A stretch of DNA of 64,000 bases from Thermoflavifilum sp. Lineage in GTDB: Bacteria; Bacteroidota; Bacteroidia; Chitinophagales; Chitinophagaceae. The DNA lies in the NCBI GenBank assembly GCA_023511875.1, contig JAIMAQ010000010.1, positions 32,758 through 96,757 on the forward strand. The letters are read 5' to 3'. The position numbers and the translations under genes are program-made. Shown here piece by piece: positions 1 through 7,608 of this stretch. The notes under the pieces were generated by a model. That model saw only the letters and a list, made by a program, of their open reading frames with translations, was not told where the DNA came from and ran no database searches. The stretch's first letter is position 1, and every line of letters begins with the position of its first letter.

Positions 1-72
1 AAGTATTTTTTCAATGTTTTAAAATCTGTTCATCATAAATTTTTTATGCTCACTAGATTTTTCTTTTCATGC

Positions 73-1437
73 ATGAATATTTACGTCAATAGGGGAAAAA
101 GCTATTTTTCCCGAAATGAAAGGAAGATTTTTTTCATGATCATGGGATTATCTGGAATATCTGGTACTACGGCAATGGCTCAGCAAATGAAAGCTTTACC
201 GGATTCTAATTGGAGCATTCATTATCAGATGACAGTGATCAGCCAGTATCATCCTTCTTTTCATGCCGCTTATTCTGGTAAAAACAGTTTATCTACATCG
301 GCAGATTGGGCTACATCTCTCACTTCTACGTTGTATTTGGGAAGAAGGTTATGGAGAAACGCCATATTGTTTGCCAGCCCGGAAATATCAGGTGGGCAAG
401 GATTTAATGATGTCCGAGGCATTGCTGGATTCACGAATGGGGATATTTATCGAGTCAGTGACCCCAAGCCTCAAGTATATTTAGCACGGTTATATTGGGT
501 GCAATACATTCCTTTGTCTGATCGGTTGATGCAGCAGTCCGATGAGATACTTCAGGTAGGAGGCTATGTTCCTGAGTCGCGTTTGGAGCTGATTATTGGC
601 AAGCTTCCCATGACTGATTTGTTTGATGATAATGTGGCAAGTCATGATCCTCGAACCCAGTTTATGAATTGGTCAATAATGGATAATGGTGCATGGGATT
701 TCCCGGCAGATGTGCGTGGTTATGATGCTATTGCTTCAATTGCCTATATTAGTCATCTATGGAAAATAAGATTTGCAGAAGCGCTTGAACCGGTGTATGC
801 CAATGCAGCTGTTTTGAGCTGGGATTTACATAAAAGTCATTCTGAAACCTTAGAAATAGGCTATTCGGAGCGTTCATTTCATTTACGTGTGCATGCATAT
901 CATAACTTTACGCCTGCACCTCGATATGCAGATGTGATCAATCAAAAGCGGTTGGGTATAGATACCAGCTTGGATGTGATTCATCCAGCAGCTGATAGCC
1001 ATGCAAAAAATGGCATAGGTATAAATGCCGATTATCAGTTCAACACTAGATCTATCGCTTTTTTACGCGTGGGGTGGAATGATGGTCATACGGCTACCTG
1101 GGCGTTTACGGAAATCGATCGTACTTTAAGCGGTGGGCTGGTTAGGGATTTGCAGTTAAGCTTTTCTCAGCAGCCTATTCGGCTGGGTTGTGCTTTTGTT
1201 ATAAATGGACTTTCTGCTGACCATCGTGATTTTATCGCAAATGGAGGATATGGGTTTGTCATTGGAGATGGCCGCTTGCGCTATGGGACTGAAAACATCA
1301 TTGAAGCTTATTTAGCTATTCCCATTAGACAGTTTCTGCAAGTTTCGGGAGATTATCAATGGGTGCAACATCCAGCATACAATTGCGATCGTGGACCGGT
1401 TTCCGTCTGGAGCATACGTGTGCATGTAGATCTATAA
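73..1437 (+). CDS. OprB-like carbohydrate-selective outer-membrane porin
   Basis: Predicted outer-membrane beta-barrel, probably a passive channel for sugars. A basic stretch (RNERK) precedes a hydrophobic segment ending in TTAMAQQ, which reads as a signal peptide, so I prefer the ATG at 73 over the ATG at 46; the ATG at 136 would drop the basic residues. The mature part alternates polar and aromatic residues as in barrel strands. It carries the OprB-like block GKLPMTDLFDDN followed by DPRTQFMNWSIMDNGAWDF, and ends in an AYNCDRGPVSVWSIRVH strand close to the usual AYNRDRGPV ending of that family. The length (454 aa) is normal. It is convergent with the oxidoreductase at 1471. Family assignment is fairly sure; substrate unknown. 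Confidence 0.75.
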   Translation: MNIYVNRGKSYFSRNERKIFFMIMGLSGISGTTAMAQQMKALPDSNWSIHYQMTVISQYHPSFHAAYSGKNSLSTSADWATSLTSTLYLGRRLWRNAILFASPEISGGQGFNDVRGIAGFTNGDIYRVSDPKPQVYLARLYWVQYIPLSDRLMQQSDEILQVGGYVPESRLELIIGKLPMTDLFDDNVASHDPRTQFMNWSIMDNGAWDFPADVRGYDAIASIAYISHLWKIRFAEALEPVYANAAVLSWDLHKSHSETLEIGYSERSFHLRVHAYHNFTPAPRYADVINQKRLGIDTSLDVIHPAADSHAKNGIGINADYQFNTRSIAFLRVGWNDGHTATWAFTEIDRTLSGGLVRDLQLSFSQQPIRLGCAFVINGLSADHRDFIANGGYGFVIGDGRLRYGTENIIEAYLAIPIRQFLQVSGDYQWVQHPAYNCDRGPVSVWSIRVHVDL

Positions 1438-1470
1438 CAGCCTCAATATCGTTTAAAGGAGTGAGCTTAC

Positions 1471-2982
1471 CTAATCCAGGGTGAGTTCGCCCCATCCTTG
1501 TCGGTAACTGCGTTTGATGAATGCGTTAGCTGGTTCAAAATTGGTGACTCGCATATGTTCACCATCCCATTGATAGGTGATATACCTTCCTGGTGTAGTG
1601 AGTTGGGTTTGATTCCCTATTTTTTGGGGGAGTTGTAGGGTAAAACACCGTAACAGCAAGTTACCCATTAGTACGGTTTCGGTAAGGGGCCCAGCATAGC
1701 CTTCAAAGGGAGAGTCTACTTCCATGTTGCCATACCCTGCGATACAAGCGTCGATCCATTGCCACCAGTGGCCATCCATGCCACCGGCCACGCGAGGATA
1801 TTTGGGTGGAACCTGGATATCGTTGTTTAACGATAATGGCAGTAAGCGAGGGTTATTTCCACCCCAGCCACAGGCAATCTTTCCACGAGTACCAATAAAT
1901 AAGGAACCGCCTTCGTAATCGTTGGTGGGAGGGATGCTAGCCAATGCTTCATTTTCATTCAGGTCGGGGTTGAGTTCATCAGGTCGGTCAGGCACCAATC
2001 CACCATCCATCCAATACAAGCGCAATAGGCGACCATCTTTAAGCGGAAAGGTGTATCGTAATATACTGGCAGGTGGAATGCTTTCTGAATAAAAAGCTTC
2101 TCGAAAGATGCCAGAATAAAGGGTTACTGCACTACAGGTAATTTCGCTGGGATATCCTAAGTGGAATAATTTGAAAGCAGGGCCAATAATATGGCATCCC
2201 ATATCGCCGAGGGCTCCAGTGCCAAAACGCCACCAGCCGCGCCAATTAAAAGGCACCAAGTTGTCGATATAATCCACATATTCGGCTGTCCCTAGCCATA
2301 AATCCCAGTTTAATTCTTGAGGAACTGGAGGATGCTGATTGGGCCAAGGAATGCCTTGAGGCCACACAGGTCTGTTAGTCCAATTATACACAGTATGTAC
2401 ATCACCAATCAATCCAGCTTCAAGCCATTCTCTGAGGATACGCATACCGTCGCACGATGCACCTTGATCGCCCATTTGTGTAACTACTTTGTATTTTTTC
2501 GCTGCTTCTGTGAGAATACGCGCTTCGTAAATATCGTGTGTAAGGGGTTTTTGGAGATATACATGTTTACCCATTTGCATTGCTCTAAGGGCAACAATTG
2601 CATGATTGTGATCAGGTATGGCTATGGTGACTGCATCAAAATGATCTCGTTCTCTATCGAACAGCTCGCGCCAGTCTTCGTAAAACTTCGCCTGAGGAAA
2701 TTCCTTGCGGCGTGGAGCAGCCATTCGCTGATCCACATCACATAGAAATGCAATAACTGCATTCTTATTGGGAGTTTGTGCAAAATGATGGATGTCATTT
2801 TCTCCTTCACCACCACAACCAATAGCAGCAATATATAACTTGTCGCTTGGGGCTACATAACCTCGCCCACCGAGCACATGCCGGGGAATGATATACCAAC
2901 CAGCAGAAGCCAGTGCGGCAGTTTTAAGAAATTTTGCTCTCGACATTTTGCCAGAGGTTGTTTGTAAACGGAAAGATTTCAT
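1471..2982 (-). CDS. Gfo/Idh/MocA family oxidoreductase, exported
   Basis: NAD(P)-dependent sugar oxidoreductase, likely periplasmic. The N-terminus (KMSRAKFLKTAALASAGW) resembles the Tat-type leader of this Bacteroidota subfamily, although the twin arginine is SRAK here. A Rossmann motif (IAAIGCGGEG) follows. The usual EKP of the family is QKP (YLQKPLTHDIYEA), as in many secreted members. The C-terminal half has the substrate-binding fold with GDMGCHIIGPAF. It starts 12 nt after the DUF1080 gene and is surely co-transcribed with it. Known biochemistry of related pairs suggests oxidation or reduction at C3 of a glycoside; the actual sugar cannot be told. Confidence 0.85.
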   Translation of the reverse strand: MKSFRLQTTSGKMSRAKFLKTAALASAGWYIIPRHVLGGRGYVAPSDKLYIAAIGCGGEGENDIHHFAQTPNKNAVIAFLCDVDQRMAAPRRKEFPQAKFYEDWRELFDRERDHFDAVTIAIPDHNHAIVALRAMQMGKHVYLQKPLTHDIYEARILTEAAKKYKVVTQMGDQGASCDGMRILREWLEAGLIGDVHTVYNWTNRPVWPQGIPWPNQHPPVPQELNWDLWLGTAEYVDYIDNLVPFNWRGWWRFGTGALGDMGCHIIGPAFKLFHLGYPSEITCSAVTLYSGIFREAFYSESIPPASILRYTFPLKDGRLLRLYWMDGGLVPDRPDELNPDLNENEALASIPPTNDYEGGSLFIGTRGKIACGWGGNNPRLLPLSLNNDIQVPPKYPRVAGGMDGHWWQWIDACIAGYGNMEVDSPFEGYAGPLTETVLMGNLLLRCFTLQLPQKIGNQTQLTTPGRYITYQWDGEHMRVTNFEPANAFIKRSYRQGWGELTLD

Positions 2983-2994
2983 ATGATTAAAAGT

Positions 2995-3726
2995 TTACCA
3001 ACTCTTGATCTTGATATTTCTAAACCAGATTTTACCGTTTTCGGTGCCTTGAAGGGCAATATGCCCTTTGTGGAAATTTCCAAAATTGGGCATGGTAGCA
3101 AATTTGCTATGCGCAATGAGTTGCTGCCAAGCAGTTGTCCAGAGAAAAGTATTGATGATGCGATGACCGTTCTCAAACAATTGCAAATGCCCGTGATCAG
3201 AAATGATTTCATATTGATTCCACTGGCCACCTGGAGTTACCCATTCCGTATCGGCAGCTATGAGGTCATAGAGATCGCCTGCTCGACACTTCAAGATACG
3301 GCTATCTGGACTGCAACAGAGATCTACAATCTGCATTTCTGGGCCTGTATTCCAGGTTTCGCGATATTGAGGCGATTCGTGAACATAAAACATTACGCCA
3401 CTGTTGCCACAGGGTTGTATTTTCCAATCTAATTTCAGGTCGAAGTTGGCAAACTCGGCGTCGGTCGTGAGATCGGCAAAATCGGCATATGCGCTATGTG
3501 GGTTTTTGTCCAACACAATGCATCCATCTTCTACTTTCCAAGCTTTCCCGGGTTTTTTCTCTAAATAAGAATGCCAACCATGGAGGTCCTTACCATTAAA
3601 CAATAATTGCCAGCCTGCAGCTTTTTCTGCTGGTGTAAGTGTGGCGGGAAGCTGACTATAAGCAGTTTGTGTGAACAGGATGAATACCTGGAAATAAAGA
3701 GAAAGAATGAGAAAATATCTGTGCAT
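2995..3726 (-). CDS. DUF1080 (3-keto-disaccharide hydrolase) domain protein
   Basis: A secreted protein of 243 aa: signal peptide MHRYFLILSLYFQVFILFTQTAYSQ, then a single DUF1080 jelly-roll domain beginning with the typical GWQLLFNGKDLHGWH and continuing with DFDLKLDWKI-like strands (here FDLKLDWKIQPCGNSGVMFYV). Characterised members of this family cleave 3-keto-glycosides. The adjacent downstream oxidoreductase would supply or reduce the 3-keto sugar, so the two form a minimal cassette. No permease or glycosidase is linked. The domain call is confident; the reaction is inferred from family knowledge. Confidence 0.85.
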   Translation of the reverse strand: MHRYFLILSLYFQVFILFTQTAYSQLPATLTPAEKAAGWQLLFNGKDLHGWHSYLEKKPGKAWKVEDGCIVLDKNPHSAYADFADLTTDAEFANFDLKLDWKIQPCGNSGVMFYVHESPQYRETWNTGPEMQIVDLCCSPDSRILKCRAGDLYDLIAADTEWVTPGGQWNQYEIISDHGHLQLFENGHRIINTFLWTTAWQQLIAHSKFATMPNFGNFHKGHIALQGTENGKIWFRNIKIKSW

Positions 3727-3806
3727 CTATGGGGATTTATGGGTAATAAACACATCTAATGTACCCTATATTCCTGAAAAAAGCAACTTGAAATAGAAAA
3801 TGCTTA

Positions 3807-3814
3807 TAAATTTG
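3807..3814 (+). promoter_or_regulatory. -7 box (TAAATTTG) for the tRNA-Val pair
   Basis: A strict TAnnTTTG match ends 10 nt before the first tRNA-Val. The nearest upstream TTG (3788-3790) is 16 nt away, shorter than the usual 19-21, so the -33 element is uncertain. Confidence 0.45.
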
Positions 3815-3824
3815 CAATACTGGC

Positions 3825-3899
3825 GGGTTGTTAGCTCAGTTGGTTTAGAGCACCGTCTTGACAGGGCGGGGGTCACCGGTTCGATTCCGGTACAACCCA
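3825..3899 (+). tRNA. tRNA-Val (anticodon GAC)
   Basis: Cloverleaf read by eye. The acceptor stem GGGTTGT pairs with ACAACCC, the D-arm is AGCTC/GAGC, and the anticodon stem CCGTC/GGCGG encloses the loop TTGACAG, giving anticodon GAC. The T-arm has TTCGATT. The discriminator is A and no CCA is encoded. It is followed 17 nt later by a near-identical Val tRNA. Confidence 0.93.
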
Positions 3900-3916
3900 C
3901 TGGGAGTTATCAAAAT

Positions 3917-3990
3917 GGGTTGTTAGCTCAGGGGTTTAGAGCACTGTCTTCACACGGCAGGGGTCACTGGTTCAAATCCAGTACAACCCA
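3917..3990 (+). tRNA. tRNA-Val (anticodon CAC)
   Basis: It has the same acceptor stem as the preceding tRNA (GGGTTGT/ACAACCC). The anticodon stem CTGTC/GGCAG encloses the loop TTCACAC, giving anticodon CAC; the T-loop is TTCAAAT and the discriminator A. It was probably derived from its neighbour by duplication and change of the anticodon arm. It shares the promoter at 3807. Confidence 0.88.
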
Positions 3991-4143
3991 CGAACAACAA
4001 GAGGTAAACAAATTCTTTTTGAGCATTCCAAAGGATCTTTTCCTTGGGCTATGTTCTAAATTGTTTCACACATAATCTTTGTTCCTGATCAGTTGCTTCA
4101 TTACCCTCAAACAAAAGAGATATTTCTTTTATGTATAGCTTTA

Positions 4144-4369
4144 GGTCTTCTTTCTTTGTCTTGAAACAAAGAAAGAAGCAAAGAAAATTCAAGACTGCCA
4201 GAAAAATGGCTAAAATGGGCTCCATTTCGCTACGGAAAATGAAAAACCCTTATAGGCTTATGTAATGTTGACTTAACTTTTTGATACTTCGACTCTTGTC
4301 TACATCCCACCTCATTTTCCGTTTCACGCTCATGTTCGCCCATTTCTTTACGCCATTTTTCTGAAGGTC
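4144..4369 (+). repeat. Dispersed palindromic element, copy 1 (expanded)
   Basis: A head rich in CTTTCTTTG / CAAAGAAAG inverted repeats (4144-4199) is followed by an arm starting CAGAAAAATGGC (4199-4245). A matching inverted arm (4310-4362) ends GCCATTTTTCTG, then GAAGGTC. The roughly 65-base loop makes this copy longer than the others. Related copies lie at 4466-4560 and, inverted, at 48403-48478. No gene is visible in the 3991-4737 gap; short minus-strand reading frames there are by-products of the repeat. Confidence 0.75.
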
Positions 4370-4465
4370 ATTCTTGCGCAACTGCGTGATAACTGAGTGG
4401 TGAAGCGTATTTTTTATCAAAATTTCGAGGATAAAGTATTTTAATAATATAGTTTGTGAGTAGTA

Positions 4466-4560
4466 AGTCTTCTTTCTTTGTCTTGACACAAAGAAAGAAG
4501 CAAAGAAAGTTCAAGACTGTCAGAAAAATAGTTGAAATCAACGCCATTTTTCTGAAGGTC
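4466..4560 (+). repeat. Dispersed palindromic element, copy 2
   Basis: It carries the same head (TTTCTTTGTCTTGACACAAA, then AAGAAGCAAAGAAAG and TTCAAGACTG). A compact hairpin follows, with arms CAGAAAAATAGTTGA and TCAACGCCATTTTTCTG, then GAAGGTC. About 100 bases separate it from copy 1. Confidence 0.75.
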
Positions 4561-4737
4561 AATTATATAAAGACTAGGAAGATTTTTTATTTGTTCATCA
4601 CTTTATTATATCTTCAGGTTATCTTCATTTGAATGCTGTCTTTGAGCCTTAACTTTTGATATGGTGATGCCATCTGGCAACTCAAGATTTTTTATCTTCG
4701 TTGCATTAGATTTTCGAACTACCGAAATTATGCATAC

Positions 4738-7164
4738 ATGGCTCGTTTCATCATTGCATTGCTAGTAACTATTGGGTGTATTTACCTGTTGAATCATTCT
4801 TGGGGGCGTATTCCTCCGTTAGGCAAATTCTTCAGTCCACAAGAAGGCTTCTGGCAAAATGCGGAACCCGTTGATCGCCATTTTCCCGACATGTCGCATG
4901 TAGAAGGGTTGCAAGACAGTGTACAAGTATGGCTCGATAAAAATTGGGTGCCACATATTTTTGCTCGTAATGAACACGACTTATTTTTTATGCAGGGCTA
5001 TGTCACTGCCATGTTTCGGCTCTGGCAAATGGATATACAAACCATGGCTGCTGCCGGTGAGCTTTCTTCCATCATGGGGCCCAATATGTTGTCGTTCGAC
5101 CGTTTGCAACGCCGCAAAGGAATGGTGTATGGAGCCGAGCAAAAATTGAAAGCCATGGAGGCCGATTCTACCACCAAGCATATCCTCGATGCATATACGG
5201 CAGGAGTGAATGCCTATATCCAAACACTCACTCCTCGCACATTGCCTATTGAATATAAGTTGCTCAACGATATGCCCCGCAAGTGGACCAACTTGCGCTC
5301 GGCCCTGCTGATTGAATATATGGCCGACGACCTCACCGGGCATTCGGAGGATCGACAATATACCAATTTACGACGCGTATTTACCGATGATCAGTTGCAC
5401 CTAATGTTCCCCGATTTTTCCGACTCTCTCGTACCTATCGTTCCTACAGGCATACCCTTTCCTAGACCCACCGTTACGAATCCGTCCGTACCGGCTGATA
5501 CCATGCTTGCACGCAAATTGCTTAACAAAGAATTGCTCACAACTTCCTGGCATCGAGCACCCGATTATGTCACTGGAAGCAACAACTGGGCGATAAGTGG
5601 TAGCAAAACGGCTTCGCATGCGCCTATACTTTGCAACGACCCTCATCTTAGCCTAAATCTTCCTTCACTGTGGTTTGAAATACAACTTCAAGCACCGGGT
5701 ATCAACGTGATGGGCGTTAGTTTACCTGGTGCACCTACCGTGATCATTGGGTTTAATGATAGTATCGCTTGGGGAGTCACCAATGCTTCGCGCGATGTGA
5801 TCGATTACTATGCGGTGCATTTTCGGGATGCCAATAAAAAAACATATCTGTGGAATGGGCATGAAGTGCCAGCTAAGCTCAGGGTAGAAAAAATTCGTAT
5901 TAAAGGACAAGCACCTTTTTACGATACAGTGGCTTATACCGTTTGGGGACCCGTAACTTTCGATCCATCATTTCCCGATACCATTACACATATCCCCTAT
6001 CTAGCTACTCATTGGCAAGCTCTTGAACCTTCTAACGACCTTAAAACCTTTTACCTGCTCAATAAGGCACATACATACCCAGATTATGTGAAAGCACTCT
6101 CTTATTTCAACTGCCCCGCACAAAACTTTGCCTATGCAGATAAAGCTGGGCATATTGCCATTTGGCAGCAGGGCCAATTTCCATTACGCTGGAAAGATCA
6201 AGGCAAATATATAATGCCTGGTGATGATGAAACATTTGCCTGGCAAGGATATGTACCTATTGCCGAAAACCCACATGTTGTTGACCCACCACAGGGATTT
6301 GTGTTCTCGGCCAATCAACATCCTACAGATCACACTTATCCTTATTATTACACGGGTGATTTCTTTTATTATCGGGCTAAGCGCATTCACGACATGTTGC
6401 AAGCAAGGTCTTATTTAACGCTACAAGACATGATGCAACTGCAAAATGATGTTTATGATACTCGTGCTGCAGAAGCTCTTCCTTTATTACTGGCGCATTT
6501 ACCCGATAGCACAGTACATGCCGATGAACAACCATACCTTCAGGTACTCAAAAATTGGAATTTCCAGGTCACGGCTAAAAGTCAGGCTCCTATTTTGTTT
6601 TATACCTGGCTCGATACATTAATGCATCAACTTTGGACTCCCATTTTATCGCGTGCTCAAGGAGCGGTAGAAGTTCCCTCTATTCAAACTACCGTAGAAT
6701 GGCTTTTGCGTGATTCCAGTATGCGTTTCTTCCAACCTTATTTCACCCAGCCCACTAACCTAACAACGCTCGTGAGTGAGGCCTTTCATAAAGCCATGCA
6801 GGCCATACATCAAATCGATACCACTGGAAACCTTTCCTGGGGCCGTTTTAGGGGCACAGATATTTTACACCTTACTCGGCTACCAGCATTTAGTCATCTA
6901 CATCTCTTCACCCCGGGCGATGCAGCAACAGTGAATGCTATCACCTCCAACCACGGCCCTTCTTGGCGAATGATTGTGCAACTCAGCAATCCCACAGTGG
7001 CCTATGGGATCTATCCTGGTGGCCAAAGTGGAAATCCTGGTAGCCCGCATTACGACGATATGATCAACAAATGGTTGCTGGGCGAATACGAACCATTACA
7101 ATTGCTTCGCCTGTCAGACAAGCATCATCCCGATATTGAAGCCATCATGCATTTTGTTCCATAA
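4738..7164 (+). CDS. Penicillin acylase family (Ntn) amidohydrolase
   Basis: An 808-aa precursor of an N-terminal-nucleophile hydrolase (peptidase S45 fold). An N-terminal hydrophobic segment (FIIALLVTIGCIYLLN) acts as signal or anchor. The alpha-chain part contains FFMQGYVTAMFRLWQMD. The spacer is followed by TGSNNWAISGSKT, in which Ser281 should become the beta-chain nucleophile after autocleavage, then ILCNDPHL and LPGAPTVIIGFNDSIAWGVTN. The C-terminus has GGQSGNPGSPHYDD, typical of the family. Likely roles are acyl-amide or acyl-homoserine-lactone hydrolysis; substrate unknown. It is followed within 14 nt by a small membrane protein and then a hexose mutase on the same strand. Confidence 0.9.
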   Translation: MARFIIALLVTIGCIYLLNHSWGRIPPLGKFFSPQEGFWQNAEPVDRHFPDMSHVEGLQDSVQVWLDKNWVPHIFARNEHDLFFMQGYVTAMFRLWQMDIQTMAAAGELSSIMGPNMLSFDRLQRRKGMVYGAEQKLKAMEADSTTKHILDAYTAGVNAYIQTLTPRTLPIEYKLLNDMPRKWTNLRSALLIEYMADDLTGHSEDRQYTNLRRVFTDDQLHLMFPDFSDSLVPIVPTGIPFPRPTVTNPSVPADTMLARKLLNKELLTTSWHRAPDYVTGSNNWAISGSKTASHAPILCNDPHLSLNLPSLWFEIQLQAPGINVMGVSLPGAPTVIIGFNDSIAWGVTNASRDVIDYYAVHFRDANKKTYLWNGHEVPAKLRVEKIRIKGQAPFYDTVAYTVWGPVTFDPSFPDTITHIPYLATHWQALEPSNDLKTFYLLNKAHTYPDYVKALSYFNCPAQNFAYADKAGHIAIWQQGQFPLRWKDQGKYIMPGDDETFAWQGYVPIAENPHVVDPPQGFVFSANQHPTDHTYPYYYTGDFFYYRAKRIHDMLQARSYLTLQDMMQLQNDVYDTRAAEALPLLLAHLPDSTVHADEQPYLQVLKNWNFQVTAKSQAPILFYTWLDTLMHQLWTPILSRAQGAVEVPSIQTTVEWLLRDSSMRFFQPYFTQPTNLTTLVSEAFHKAMQAIHQIDTTGNLSWGRFRGTDILHLTRLPAFSHLHLFTPGDAATVNAITSNHGPSWRMIVQLSNPTVAYGIYPGGQSGNPGSPHYDDMINKWLLGEYEPLQLLRLSDKHHPDIEAIMHFVP

Positions 7165-7178
7165 AAAAATTATACATC

Positions 7179-7571
7179 ATGCGATTTATTTTTTCCTTAT
7201 TGATCACAGCTATCTTGGCTTACTTGGCAGGATATTATTTACCCTGGTGGACGGTGGCTATTGCAGCAGCTTTAGGTACATGGCTTTTCCCCCAGCGGGT
7301 GTTTTACAGTATACTCTCGGCCTTTCTTTCGGTTGGGCTTCTGTGGTTTTTATTGGCTGGATATATAGATTTACGTAACCAACATATTCTTTCTCGGCGC
7401 ATCGGTGAGCTGTTTTTCCATACATCGAATAGCATGACTGTGCTCCTGGCTACGGCTTTCATTGGCGCCCTAACGGCAGCATTAGGTGCTTGGTGTGCAG
7501 CGTTATTGCGATCATCATCATCTCGAAAAAAAACCATGACCTTTGGTAAATTTTATCGAGAACGCTTTTAA
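7179..7571 (+). CDS. Small multi-pass membrane protein of unknown function
   Basis: A 130-aa hydrophobic protein with about four membrane segments (residues 3-20, 22-40, 43-63, 86-110) and a basic tail (SSSSRKK). It lies between the acylase (14 nt upstream) and the phosphohexomutase (37 nt downstream), suggesting co-transcription. I do not recognise the family and see no catalytic motif. Confidence 0.6.
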   Translation: MRFIFSLLITAILAYLAGYYLPWWTVAIAAALGTWLFPQRVFYSILSAFLSVGLLWFLLAGYIDLRNQHILSRRIGELFFHTSNSMTVLLATAFIGALTAALGAWCAALLRSSSSRKKTMTFGKFYRERF

Positions 7572-7608
7572 GCAGGATTATGTATTTTGCAAACAAACCC
7601 TAACCCTT

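Noticed and set aside
2983..3432. 149-codon plus-strand ORF
   Set aside because: Antisense shadow of the DUF1080 gene, which has a clear domain and signal peptide.
3800..4075. Open frame spanning the two Val tRNAs
   Set aside because: It is a read-through of tRNA sequence with no protein character.
4250..4562. Two minus-strand ORFs of 64 and 79 codons
   Set aside because: They are formed by the palindromic repeat, have no homology-like motifs and overlap each other.
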